Shown here: in pieces, positions 1-8,241 of the stretch
Layout: each line of letters opens with the position of its first letter
Numbering within the stretch: the first letter of the stretch is position 1
From: Alteribacter aurantiacus DSM 18675
GTDB taxonomy: Bacteria > Bacillota > Bacilli > Bacillales > Salisediminibacteriaceae
DNA: 64,000 nucleotides
Assembly: GCF_000429705.1 (NCBI RefSeq)
Contig: NZ_AUCJ01000011.1
Coordinates: 1-64,000, forward strand
Reading direction: 5' to 3'
Notes under the pieces: model-generated
What the model was told of the DNA's origin: nothing
The model's input: only the letters and a program-made list of their open reading frames with translations
Databases searched by the model: none
Program-made: the position numbers and the translations under genes

Positions 1-68
1 GTTTTTGCCTTCGTGCCGTGTTCTCAACATCTAATCAAAAGGAGGTAGGGTATCTAAGAATATTTCCA

Positions 69-166
69 CCCTTTAGCTTTATAAGAGTCTCAACCCTTTG
101 AATGGCAGTCAAGGAGAGCACTTGACAACCATTCAAAGGGTTGAGGAAGAATGATTAGCTAAAGGG
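69..166. repeat. Nested inverted repeat (large cruciform/hairpin)
   Basis: Three inverted repeats are stacked around one centre: an outer 10-bp arm (69-78 with 157-166, CCCTTTAGCT type), a 16-bp arm (90-105 with 129-144, TCAACCCTTTGAATGG type) and an inner 6-bp arm (108-113 with 121-126, GTCAAG). All arms pair perfectly. No T-run follows, so it is not a standard terminator. It could be a non-autonomous element remnant or a structured RNA; no open reading frame covers it. Confidence 0.6.
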
Positions 167-295
167 GGACAAAATCAGACTGAATATAAAGGACAACCAA
201 GTCAAGAAGCCCAGAATAGCTTTCCTTCTTAAAGTTGCCCAAAAACAGGATCATAATCAATATTTCAGCGGGGCCTTGAAAGTTTCGTTCATATC

Positions 296-345
296 AGGAG
301 GCTAAGGCGATGCCCGCGGAAAGCGTCCACCTGTAACGGAATATA
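296..345. repeat. Partial copy of the GC-rich dispersed repeat
   Basis: Contains the CCCGCGGAAAGCG core also seen in the longer dispersed repeat around 21520 and, in reverse, around 16855 and 54170. Only one side of the element is recognisable here. The rest of 1-560 holds no gene that I can support. Confidence 0.4.
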
Positions 346-509
346 TCCTTGTCAAAAAAACTTCCGAAAGGAAGCTTCTTTGTCATGTGAAAAAATGAGA
401 GTGAATGATCAATAAGATAAAGAACCAAATAAAAGCCGCCAATTTTGCTTAACTTGACGACTATGCTACTACACCGACACACGAAAAGTCATCGTGCAGA
501 ATAAGACAA

Positions 510-540
510 AACAGAGTGGAACTCAGTGTGTCACTCTGTT
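510..540. terminator. Possible terminator hairpin beyond csaA
   Basis: AACAGAGTG (510-518) pairs with CACTCTGTT (532-540). It lies 59 bases past the csaA stop on the minus strand and is followed there by a short T-rich stretch, so it is a weak candidate. Confidence 0.35.
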
Positions 541-598
541 TATTTACTAGATTATGACCCAGGTTTATTAGAAAAAAACTCGGAGGCACTTCCTTTTT

Positions 599-934
599 TC
601 ACCCAATTCGCGTCCCGTTCTCAACTGGGTCATCCACGTTCATCAACACCACATCTCCATCACCTGGCACACCGCCCATCACAAGGACTTCGGACTTGAA
701 CCCAGCTACGCGCATGGGTGGAAAGTTCACTACGGCTACAACTTGTCTACCTGGTAGATTTTCCGGTTTGTACCGTGTTGTGATCTGGGCACTTGATTGT
801 TTAACCCCAATCTCACTACCAAAATCAATCCTCATTTTGATTGCCGGTTTCCTCGCCTCTGGAAAGGGCTCTGCCTCTATGATTGTTCCTACTCTCATAT
901 CCACTTTTAAAAAATCGTCAAACGAGATTTCCAT
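599..934 (-). CDS. csaA: CsaA-type tRNA-binding domain protein
   Basis: A 111-residue protein matching the small stand-alone tRNA-binding (OB-fold) family of CsaA, a cytosolic protein reported in B. subtilis to have export-related chaperone activity. The characteristic order is visible: MEISFDDFLKVDMRVGTI at the N-terminus, ARKPAIKMRIDFG in the middle, then QVVAVVNFPPMRVAGF and the closing NGTRIG. Length is normal for the family. The ATG follows a GGAGGGGTG ribosome site. It is a single-gene unit with no obvious partner; the plus-strand frame across it is an antisense shadow. The family call is secure, the chaperone role is taken from B. subtilis. Confidence 0.92.
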   Translation of the reverse strand: MEISFDDFLKVDMRVGTIIEAEPFPEARKPAIKMRIDFGSEIGVKQSSAQITTRYKPENLPGRQVVAVVNFPPMRVAGFKSEVLVMGGVPGDGDVVLMNVDDPVENGTRIG

Positions 935-1212
935 CCTTACACCCCTCCTTGTACAACGTCCTATACAACTACATTCGCCTTGTATAAGCTATTCCCTCTA
1001 TTGGTATTTCTCAACAATAATTTAACCTCAATATTCCATTTGAATAGGAGTAAAATACTATTTTTCTTTTAAAAAGGGTTATCTTTTGACGAAAATTAAG
1101 AAGCATTTTATATTTATCGTATAATCTTTGTTCAACAAGTGTTTAACTATTTTAAAACCCGGGTACTTGATGAACAGGAGATGATCCTAACAAAAATGAA
1201 GGAGTGGTTGTT

Positions 1213-2037
1213 TTGAAGTTAAAGCGTTTGATGATGTCAATGTTGGCTGGTGTAATGGTCTTTTCCGTATTTTCAGTAACGGCGTTCGCTCATGATCATG
1301 AGAGCGACGATGCTTGGGTACGTATTGTACATGCTTCCCCTGACGCACCGGCTGTAGATGTAACGGTTAACGGAGATGTTGTAGTTGAAGGCGCTGAATT
1401 TAAGGCGGCTACTGATTACTTAGAACTTCCTGCTGGTGAGCACGATGTAGCGATTTTCCCAGCTGGTGAACATGATGAACCAGTCATTGAAGCAACACTT
1501 GAGGTAGGTGCTGGTAATGCGTACACGGTAGCAGCGATCAATACTTTAGAAAACCTTGATTTACATGTTATTGAAGACGAAACGTCTACGACTGACGGCA
1601 TGGCTTGGGTTCGTGTAGGACACCTATCCCCTGACGCACCTGAGGTTGATGTAACAGCCGGTGGCGACGTCTTGTTTGCAGGGGCTGAGTTCCCATCTGT
1701 AACAGGTTACGAAGAGGTTGAACCGATGACGGCTGACCTTGATGTACGTGTAGCAGGTACGGAAGACGTTGTACTTGAGTTACCAGGTACGGAGCTTGAA
1801 GGCGACATGCTTTACACGGTTCTTGCAGTAGGGTTTGCTGATGGTGAGCCGGGACTTGATACAATTATCCTAGCTGATCCATCACATGATGCGATGCCAT
1901 CTGAAATGCCTGCAACTGGCATGGGTGGAACAGCTGATCAAAATTCAAATTACATGGCTGCTGGAATGTTGATTGTTCTCCTTGCATCTGGTGCACTGTT
2001 CTTCTTCTTCCGCAGACCAGCCTTTGAAAATCAATAA
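1213..2037 (+). CDS. DUF4397 surface protein with MPATG sorting-like signal
   Basis: A secreted protein of about 274 residues. A signal peptide (MKLKRLMMSMLAG... to TAFA) is followed by two DUF4397 modules, each opening with WVRIVHASPDAPAVDV or WVRVGHLSPDAPEVDV, then an acidic linker, MPATG (codons 1906-1920), a hydrophobic helix and a terminal RR. That C-terminal layout is that of an LPXTG-type cell-wall sorting signal with Met for Leu. I chose TTG at 1213 because AAGGAG (1199-1204) lies 8 bases before it, whereas GTG at 1204 overlaps that site. It overlaps by 14 bases the sortase gene that follows, so the sortase is the likely processing enzyme. DUF4397 itself has no settled biochemical role. 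Confidence 0.85.
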   Translation: MKLKRLMMSMLAGVMVFSVFSVTAFAHDHESDDAWVRIVHASPDAPAVDVTVNGDVVVEGAEFKAATDYLELPAGEHDVAIFPAGEHDEPVIEATLEVGAGNAYTVAAINTLENLDLHVIEDETSTTDGMAWVRVGHLSPDAPEVDVTAGGDVLFAGAEFPSVTGYEEVEPMTADLDVRVAGTEDVVLELPGTELEGDMLYTVLAVGFADGEPGLDTIILADPSHDAMPSEMPATGMGGTADQNSNYMAAGMLIVLLASGALFFFFRRPAFENQ

Positions 2038-2695
2038 GCTCTTCCCCTTCGCTGTTCTCCTCGCATTGATAACAGCGTGCGGAACCGAGGACCCTTCTTC
2101 TGCTCAAACAGAAGAGGGGATTTCCTCTTTATCCGAGGCAGAGACAATTGAACAAATGGAAGAAGAACCAAGTGACCAGACTGCCGAAACGCTTGAACAA
2201 AATGAGGAAACTGCGACTCCAATCGAAACAGTACAAGGGACGGTCACATCTGGAATCACACCAACTTCAGTTGAGATTCCTTCGTTAAACATTAACGCCC
2301 CTATCGAATCACTCGGCCTAACTGAGACCGGCGCAATGGATGTCCCTGAGGACGGCGAAACGGTTGGCTGGTATAACCGCGGAGCAAAGCCCGGCGCCAG
2401 AGGAAATGCGGTCTTAGCTGGACATGTAGATGATTACACTGGACCTGCTGTTTTTTTCGATTTAAAAGAGTTGAACATCGGTGATGAGGTGGTTGTTTAC
2501 GGAGAGCGTGACGAGGCTCTGATGTTCGAAGTGGTCAAAATGGAACGGTACCCGTATGACGATGCTCCAATCAGGGATATTTTCGGATATACAAATAGTC
2601 AACGTCTAAACTTGATTACATGTACCGGTGAATTTGACCGTGTGGAACGTACGCATCGCGAACGCTTGGTAGTCTATACGGAGTTAAAGGAGTAG
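2024..2695 (+). CDS. Class F sortase with lipoprotein-like signal
   Basis: A sortase-family transpeptidase, expected to cut the MPATG signal of the upstream protein and attach it to the wall. From the TTG at 2024 the protein is 223 residues: a lipobox-type signal (KINKLFPFAVLLALITAC, Cys19), an acidic E/Q/T-rich linker to about residue 70, then the sortase fold with His134 in LAGHVDD, Cys200 in LITCTGEFD and Arg near 212-214 in THRERLVVY. The longer frame from 1973 gives no signal peptide, whereas the TTG start creates a textbook one and overlaps the previous gene by 14 bases, which suggests translational coupling. Sortases normally carry an uncleaved N-terminal anchor; a lipidated form is inferred only from the lipobox. 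Confidence 0.85.
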   Translation: MKINKLFPFAVLLALITACGTEDPSSAQTEEGISSLSEAETIEQMEEEPSDQTAETLEQNEETATPIETVQGTVTSGITPTSVEIPSLNINAPIESLGLTETGAMDVPEDGETVGWYNRGAKPGARGNAVLAGHVDDYTGPAVFFDLKELNIGDEVVVYGERDEALMFEVVKMERYPYDDAPIRDIFGYTNSQRLNLITCTGEFDRVERTHRERLVVYTELKE

Positions 2696-2723
2696 ACTAC
2701 CTCGTGTTTGTTTATATAAAACG

Positions 2724-2757
2724 GGTCCTGTGATGAAACGGTTCATAGGACCTTTTT
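2724..2757 (+). terminator. Terminator after the sortase gene
   Basis: GGTCCT (2724-2729) pairs with AGGACC (2747-2752), with partial pairing inside the loop, followed by five T. Confidence 0.6.
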
Positions 2758-2777
2758 CGCGCAAAAAAATCGTACAA

Positions 2778-3748
2778 CTACTCTATTTTTACCCCTCTCT
2801 GAAAGGCTCTCCCTACCGATTGGTTCTTTTTAAAGATGGTAGACGATACAGTAGATGCCCGAACCACCCTTCCTTCAAAGAGGACATGAGGGTCTATGAT
2901 TCTCGGTTTCACACGATGCACAAAATCCCCTTCTTCACCCGGATACGTGGCTCTCACTGCAGGAAGGTACTTTATGATTCGATCAATACTCCTCCTGGCA
3001 GGTTCATGGCTCCGCAACTTTTCAAAAAAAACTTGTCTGTGAGAAGCCAATCGTCCTTTAAAATCGCTCCTGCATCCATCGCTTCAAGCAACACCGGCTT
3101 CAACGCTTGATTCACATAGATGTTAGTCGGGTGTAAAAAGAACTCAATCACTTCCTCGTAAAAAAGCTCCACAAACCACTCCGCCTGTTTAATAGTCGTG
3201 ATGTAAAGAACTCCTTCGTCTGATTGGGCAAGAGAATCAACAAAACGAACCACTTCTCTTTTATGCGTGGAAAAATACGTATAAGCGTCCCTTAACGTAT
3301 AATCAATACGATCGGCACACAAGCTTGGTAACGGTTGTTCAAGTATTGGAGAACGGTCTGTCATGTCTATTACGTTTTGTACGTTTATATTGTGCCTCTC
3401 CAAGATTGCAGGTATATCGGAGGCTAAAACGAGTTGTTCGAAAATGTCTTCATGATAGTCTTCACCGTCTTTTTCATACACCACATCTACGAAATGTGAA
3501 AGAGCAGTGTGTGAAACATCGTGAATAAGAGCAGCCACCTGCTCTTCAACACTCCCCCCAAGCCTTCTCACGATCAGCATAACTCCAACCGAGTGATCAA
3601 ATCGTGTAACGTTTCATTCTTTCTTAAAAAGAGCGACAGCCCCTGCTTGGTGTACCCCTTTTAGCCTTTTTAGCGGCATACTCTCTATTAATTCAATCAA
3701 CACAGGATCAAGTGTTGATTCGCCATAAAAAATATCGTTGTATGTCAT
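2778..3748 (-). pseudogene. HD-domain phosphohydrolase, broken by a stop and a frameshift
   Basis: Conceptual product starts MTYNDIFYGESTLDPVLI at 3748 and contains the HD motif region (ALIHDVSHTALSH) of HD/PDEase-type phosphohydrolases. Two lesions interrupt it. An in-frame TGA at 3615-3617 falls in KKE-stop-NVTRFDHSVGV, at a place where a Trp (TGG) would fit. Further on, a run of eight T (minus strand, about 3024-3031) is one base short, so the frame shifts at TDK-FF and continues in the frame FFEKLRSHEPARRSIDR to the end at 2778. The two internal pieces can each still be read from internal starts, but neither would be a complete enzyme. The homopolymer change could be a sequencing error; the TGA is less easily explained that way. 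Substrate unknown. Confidence 0.75.
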
Positions 3749-3930
3749 CGTCTTCTCCTCCTTTCGTTTATCGTACCTCAAAGATTAAACTGTTTGTTTG
3801 ATTCTTTGTGTTTAGGGGAAAGTAGGAATAAGGAATTATTCGATTGAATCCTATCTTTACGTTGGAATGAATGTCTGATATTCTCAACGTTTCAGAATTT
3901 TGAAAGGAGGATCATCCGGGAACGTACCGG

Positions 3931-5754
3931 ATGAACGTACATGTGAGCAAATTTGAATACGAAACAAAAAAACCTAGCATTGTTTTCTACATCTCAGCAA
4001 CACTAGTAGCCCTTTTCGTATTATGGGGTGCTTTCGGACCGGAGTCCCTCGATGCTTTTTCAGGACAAGCTCTTGGCTTTACTCTAAATAACTTCGGTTG
4101 GTTTTACATGCTCTCCACCGCTTTTTTCATCGCCTTCGTCCTATTTTTGGCGATTAGTCCATTCGGAAAGCTACGACTTGGTAAACCTGATGAAAGGCCG
4201 GAATATACCTTTTACACCTGGATTGGTATGCTCTTTTCAGCCGGAATCGGCGTAGGGTTCGTATTTTGGGGTGTAGCAGAGCCTGCCCTTTACTACTTGG
4301 ATCCTCACCCTGATTTTGCCGATCGTGACGTCGCTGCCCAAGCGAATGCTGGGCTGCGCTACGCTGTTTTTCATTGGGCGTTGCACCCATGGGCAATTTT
4401 TTCTTTAGTTGCCTTAACCCTTGGTTATGTACAGTTTAGAAAAGACCAGCCTGCCCTTATTAGCTCAGCGTTTCAACCGATCTTAGGGGACAAAACATAC
4501 GGTGCTTTTGGCAAAGGAATCGACACACTGGCGGTTCTCGCAACCTCAACAGGTGTAGCTACGACCTTTGGTTTAAGTGCTCTTCAAATTACAGGGGGAC
4601 TTTCATACTTAACAAACGGCACGATCCCGAATACCGGGATGACCAACTTTATCATAATCGCGATAGTGACAGTCTTGTTTATTTTCTCTGCTGCTACTGG
4701 GGTTAATAAAGGGATCCGTATTTTAAGTATTATTAACTTAACAATCGCGGCGATCCTGCTCATCTTTGTGATCGCGATGGGACCAACTTTGTTCATTGCA
4801 GAAAGTATTGTAACCACCATTGGTGGATACTTGGCGAATGTGGCCCAAATGAGTTTGGACCTGGATCCGTTTGGTGACGGTGAATGGTTAGGAACGTACA
4901 CCATCTTCTTCTGGGCTTGGCATATTTCATGGGCTCCGTTCATGGGAATCTTTATTGCTCGAATCTCTCGCGGACGAACCATTCGTGAATTCGTCGCTGG
5001 GGTCCTGATTGTTCCATCTTTGCTAGGTGCCATTTGGTTTACAGCCTTTGGTGGAACCGCTCTTGATATGATCCTTGGTGGAAACGAACAGCTCGGTGAC
5101 CTTGTGTTGGATGAAGTGGAAGTGGCCCTTTTTGCCACTCTCGGTGAACTCCCACTCGGAATGATCATGAGTATTTTGGCTGTTGCGCTTATCCTCATTT
5201 TCTTTATCACATCCGCAGACTCGGCTTCCTATGTTTTAGGTGCCATGACAAGTAACGGAAGCTTGGACCCACGCTTGTCTGTCAAAGTGATTTGGGGATT
5301 CTTGATTGCTGGTACAGCAAGCGTACTTCTCATTAGTGGCGGATTGGAAGGATTACAAACTGCCTCCATTGTTGCAGCCCTCCCGTTTGCCATCATTATG
5401 GTCGTGATGATCTTCTCCTTATTGATCATGATGGGGAAAGACTTGAAGCTTGAACAAAAACGCACGTCCAAACGTCAGACCAAACGGGTAAAAGAAGAAG
5501 TGTACGGTGATATGCACGATAAAATGAAAGGTCGTGTGTATGACGATATCAAAGAAGACGTATACGAAGACATTAAAGAAGAAGTGTATGAAGATATTAA
5601 AGAGGAAGTATACGAGGATATTAAAGAAGAAGTGTACGAAGAATTTAAAGAACGGGTATACGACGATCTTCGTGAAGACTTAGGCGATCAGTTAAACGGT
5701 GAATTGGATAAAAAACCGAAGAAGCCGGATATTGACCCTAAGGATAAAAAATAA
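3931..5754 (+). CDS. BCCT-family osmolyte transporter with repeated acidic tail
   Basis: A 607-residue secondary transporter of the betaine/carnitine/choline family (OpuD/BetT type), which imports compatible solutes under salt stress. About twelve membrane helices are visible, with family signatures SAGIGVGFVFWGVAEP, FHWALHPWAIF and the Trp-rich WAWHISWAPFMGIFIARISRGR segment. After the last helix (near residue 500) comes a long charged cytoplasmic tail containing a repeated 8-residue unit (EVYEDIKE type). The ribosome site AAAGGAGG (3903-3909 region) is unusually far (about 22 bases) from this ATG, so the exact start is uncertain. It stands alone, ending in a strong terminator. The substrate cannot be told from sequence alone. 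Confidence 0.9.
   Translation: MNVHVSKFEYETKKPSIVFYISATLVALFVLWGAFGPESLDAFSGQALGFTLNNFGWFYMLSTAFFIAFVLFLAISPFGKLRLGKPDERPEYTFYTWIGMLFSAGIGVGFVFWGVAEPALYYLDPHPDFADRDVAAQANAGLRYAVFHWALHPWAIFSLVALTLGYVQFRKDQPALISSAFQPILGDKTYGAFGKGIDTLAVLATSTGVATTFGLSALQITGGLSYLTNGTIPNTGMTNFIIIAIVTVLFIFSAATGVNKGIRILSIINLTIAAILLIFVIAMGPTLFIAESIVTTIGGYLANVAQMSLDLDPFGDGEWLGTYTIFFWAWHISWAPFMGIFIARISRGRTIREFVAGVLIVPSLLGAIWFTAFGGTALDMILGGNEQLGDLVLDEVEVALFATLGELPLGMIMSILAVALILIFFITSADSASYVLGAMTSNGSLDPRLSVKVIWGFLIAGTASVLLISGGLEGLQTASIVAALPFAIIMVVMIFSLLIMMGKDLKLEQKRTSKRQTKRVKEEVYGDMHDKMKGRVYDDIKEDVYEDIKEEVYEDIKEEVYEDIKEEVYEEFKERVYDDLREDLGDQLNGELDKKPKKPDIDPKDKK
5497..5676 (+). repeat. 24-bp in-frame tandem repeat in the BCCT tail
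   Basis: From 5533 to 5676 six consecutive 24-base units encode RVYDDIKE, DVYEDIKE, EVYEDIKE, EVYEDIKE, EVYEEFKE and RVYDDLRE; a more degenerate unit precedes them (5497-5532). Wobble positions differ between units, so it is an old expansion under selection rather than a fresh duplication. Confidence 0.85.
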
Positions 5755-5762
5755 ACGAAGGA

Positions 5763-5793
5763 AAAGACCTCATCCAACGTGGATGAGGTCTTT
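5763..5793. terminator. Bidirectional terminator between BCCT and cyanophycinase-like genes
   Basis: A 14-bp perfect stem (AAAGACCTCATCCA, 5763-5776, with 5780-5793) with a 3-base loop and T-runs on both strands serves the two convergent genes. Confidence 0.85.
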
Positions 5794-5800
5794 TTTTGTA

Positions 5801-7072
5801 TCATTCTGACGGATAGATGGAGATTTCTACGTTACTGTAAGACCATCGCTCTTCGCCGAATGCTTCCCTGAGTCTTGTTTTCGTTTGATTTGTCTTATGA
5901 GCCGTTAGAGAGTACTCAGGATCATTCTCCCAAGACGTTCCCGTAACGGATGACTCATTTGATGTGAGCAGGTCCCAAACCATTGTTCTATAAGCGTTAT
6001 CTTCATAAAAAATATCATCATAAACGTCTAACTCTGTTTCCCCACCGTGTACAGGCTTCGACTTTGAATGAAAAACAGGGTTGTTCGCTGTAGGAAGATA
6101 CTTGTCTCCATGGTTCAAATAAGTTGATTGAATACCACTAATTCCCCAATTATCACTTTCATCAATGGACACCATTGACTGTGAAAGATCGAGAATCTGA
6201 ACCCCATTCTCACCAACCACTTCCATTTTTACTGAAGGGTGGTTCGCGTTTTCAACCACTAAAGCCGTGGTCTCATCAATTCCGTACACCATGTCTACAC
6301 CTGTATCAGCTGCGAGACGTATCATTCTACCTTCACGTGCCCATTGGGTGAAATGAGAATCGATCAAGCCATACGTGAAAAATCCTAGTCCTCCCTCTTT
6401 GTAATAACCTAAAACCCTTGCACTATCGTGATAACCTTCAATGGATCCATCCCTAATCCCTTGATAGCTATCCCCACCTGTAATCATGTATTCACTCACT
6501 TGAACAGCAGCTCCTGCCGAGGATCCGGCAATCATAAGCTGTCCACTATCAAAACGTTCTCGGATAGCTCCTAAGACTGCTGAGTCCTCCCAGTCATCTC
6601 CTCGAACAAGAGATGTAATATAGCGATCTTGATCACCACCACCAAAAAAGAATCCGCTAAATTCTCCTGATCGGATTCGCTCCGCCCACTCTGTGTCATC
6701 GGCTACATCAGTATTAGCAATATCAACGGGAATCCATTCTGCATCGATACCATAATCTCCAAAAGCTTTAATATAGTAATTTGCATTCATTTTACTATTG
6801 CTTGTATTAGGGTTGTTACAGACAGTCTCGCCTCGCTCCTCACAATCCCAATCATAAGGATAACTACTGGCAGTAATCACACCGATCTTCCCGGTTTCTC
6901 CGCCGGATAACGCCACCATTTTCTCGTAAATGGCTTCTGCTCCTTCAGATGACCCCAGAGCGCCACCAATCATGACTAAATGACTGCCTCTTGCAGCCTC
7001 CCCATTGTTGGGAAAAGAAAAAAGTCCTGTTATCAATAACACCACGAGTAACCATTGTCCTGTTTTTTTCAA
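5801..7072 (-). CDS. Secreted cyanophycinase-like (S51) peptidase
   Basis: A 423-residue protein with a cleavable signal peptide (MKKTGQWLLVVLLITGLFSF...GEAA) followed by a cyanophycinase/peptidase E-type domain of the glutamine-amidotransferase-like fold. Visible signatures are HLVMIGGALGS near residue 31, FFFGGGDQDR at 142-150 and the nucleophile elbow IAGSSAGAAV at 181-190 (Ser185 the expected nucleophile), then the DSHFTQWAREGR segment with its His. Cyanophycinases hydrolyse multi-L-arginyl-poly-L-aspartate; the secretion signal suggests scavenging of external polymer or another beta-linked acidic peptide. The part after about residue 290 is an extra domain without a clear match. Convergent with the BCCT gene; no linked catabolic genes. 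Confidence 0.75.
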   Translation of the reverse strand: MKKTGQWLLVVLLITGLFSFPNNGEAARGSHLVMIGGALGSSEGAEAIYEKMVALSGGETGKIGVITASSYPYDWDCEERGETVCNNPNTSNSKMNANYYIKAFGDYGIDAEWIPVDIANTDVADDTEWAERIRSGEFSGFFFGGGDQDRYITSLVRGDDWEDSAVLGAIRERFDSGQLMIAGSSAGAAVQVSEYMITGGDSYQGIRDGSIEGYHDSARVLGYYKEGGLGFFTYGLIDSHFTQWAREGRMIRLAADTGVDMVYGIDETTALVVENANHPSVKMEVVGENGVQILDLSQSMVSIDESDNWGISGIQSTYLNHGDKYLPTANNPVFHSKSKPVHGGETELDVYDDIFYEDNAYRTMVWDLLTSNESSVTGTSWENDPEYSLTAHKTNQTKTRLREAFGEERWSYSNVEISIYPSE

Positions 7073-7306
7073 GAAAAGCCCTCCTTTAGTCAGATGGCTT
7101 TAGTTTAACGCGATAAAAGGATAAAATGTTTGAGTTTTCAGTAAAATAGGAGTGGAGAACTGTAAAGTCAGATGTCATTTAGGACAATAGACATACGGTT
7201 AGTTTGCCGGATAAAGGGACCTTTTTCCTGAACCTGTCTGAAAGAATCGAATGGTGGCATTTTAAACAAACGTTTATTTAAGTAAGGGGATTTCGACATA
7301 AAGGGT

Positions 7307-7545
7307 GGCGAGTCGATGAACAATTGGGAAACTCGATCGATAAATCTCAAACTCGATTAACAAACCACACAAGTCGATTAATAAATTCCAAACTCGATTA
7401 ACAAATCAACCAAGTCGATGGATAAATCCCAAACTCGATGAATAAATCACCTAAGTCAATTGATAATTTCCAAACTCGATTAACAAATCAACCAAGTCGA
7501 TCGATAAATTCCAAACTCAATCAATAAGCCACCCACTCACAGGCT
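7307..7545. repeat. 41-bp higher-order tandem repeat array
   Basis: Two alternating sub-units, about 22 bp (AAACTCGATTAACAAATCAACC type) and 19 bp (AAGTCGATNGATAAATTCC type), recur about five times. Units vary by a few bases. No reading frame is conserved and there are no CRISPR-like unique spacers. The rest of 7073-7306 is empty apart from a spurious minus-strand frame. Confidence 0.75.
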
Positions 7546-7595
7546 TAACCGGTGACCGTCTCCGCCCCTTCATTTCCCTCACCGATCAAACAAAC

Positions 7596-7626
7596 ATCCA
7601 CCCTCATAAACATACCGAGGGTGGAT
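7596..7626 (-). terminator. Hairpin at the sinR-like gene stop
   Basis: ATCCACCCTC (7596-7605) pairs with GAGGGTGGAT (7617-7626). The arm touches the last base of the stop codon; the T-rich tail on the minus strand is weak. Confidence 0.5.
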
Positions 7627-7988
7627 TAGTTATCTTGTTTCTTTTGTGGAAAGGAGTCATTCCAGTTGTTGTATTGAATAAAGCGGATATAGTTTCTCAC
7701 TTCTTCTTTGCTTACGCCACTTTCCTTCGCTTCTTTAATGAGCCCTAACCACTCATCATCGAGCACTTCCAATATGGATTCTCTTTCCTCATCTACCATT
7801 AAGAGTTCTAGTGGTATCTTTAATACTCCGGCAAGCTTTTTTAACGTATCGACAGACGGGTTTTTCCGCTGATCACGCTCAAGAAAACTAATATATGATT
7901 TAGCGATGCCACTTTCCTCAGCCAACCTTGAAATGGAATAGCCTTTTCTTAATCGGTATTTCTTAATGCGATTCCCTACTTCGCCCAT
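7626..7988 (-). CDS. sinR: SinR-like helix-turn-helix regulator
   Basis: A 120-residue cytosolic DNA-binding protein. An XRE-type helix-turn-helix fills residues 5-65 (IKKYRLRKGYSISRLAEESG, AKSYISFLERDQRKNPSVDTL), and a C-terminal SinR/SinI dimerisation motif follows (LDDEWLGLIKEAKESGVSKEEVRNYIRF). This is the domain order and length of B. subtilis SinR, master repressor of biofilm matrix genes, and of its paralogue SlrR. No sinI antirepressor gene lies next to it, so it may be SinR, SlrR or a lineage-specific paralogue. It is monocistronic and the upstream 250 bases hold no other gene. Confidence 0.8.
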   Translation of the reverse strand: MGEVGNRIKKYRLRKGYSISRLAEESGIAKSYISFLERDQRKNPSVDTLKKLAGVLKIPLELLMVDEERESILEVLDDEWLGLIKEAKESGVSKEEVRNYIRFIQYNNWNDSFPQKKQDN

Positions 7989-8241
7989 GCGTCACTCTTC
8001 ACCGCCTTAGTTTAGACCCAAATCTCATTTAGTTCATTATAACGAACAATAATCCTTTTGTCTATTCTTTTTCGTTCGATATAGGAAACTAACTATAGAT
8101 AAAGATATGACCCTTAAGGCTTGTTTTTCCCAATCGTGTCAACGCATATACAAGAATGAATGTATCGTTTTTGGTTTGTCGTAAAAGGGTTTTAACCAAT
8201 CTTCAGACACCAGGAGGTAGCATTTTAATCGATGCTACCTT

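Noticed and set aside
294..482. 62-codon minus-strand frame at the window start
   Set aside because: No ribosome site, overlaps a repeat fragment, no recognisable protein.
696..1025. 109-codon plus-strand frame over csaA
   Set aside because: Antisense shadow of a conserved gene.
3615..3617. In-frame TGA as a selenocysteine codon in the HD gene
   Set aside because: The position fits a Trp, HD enzymes do not use selenocysteine, there is no SECIS-like hairpin, and a second lesion lies downstream.
4584..5210. A 208-codon minus-strand frame inside the BCCT gene
   Set aside because: Antisense shadow; composition (Ile/Lys/Pro/Ser-rich, no motif) and lack of a ribosome site do not fit a gene, and the plus strand encodes a clear transporter.
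7307..7545. Possible CRISPR array
   Set aside because: Units are 19 and 22 bp, contiguous and similar throughout; there are no unique spacers and no cas genes.
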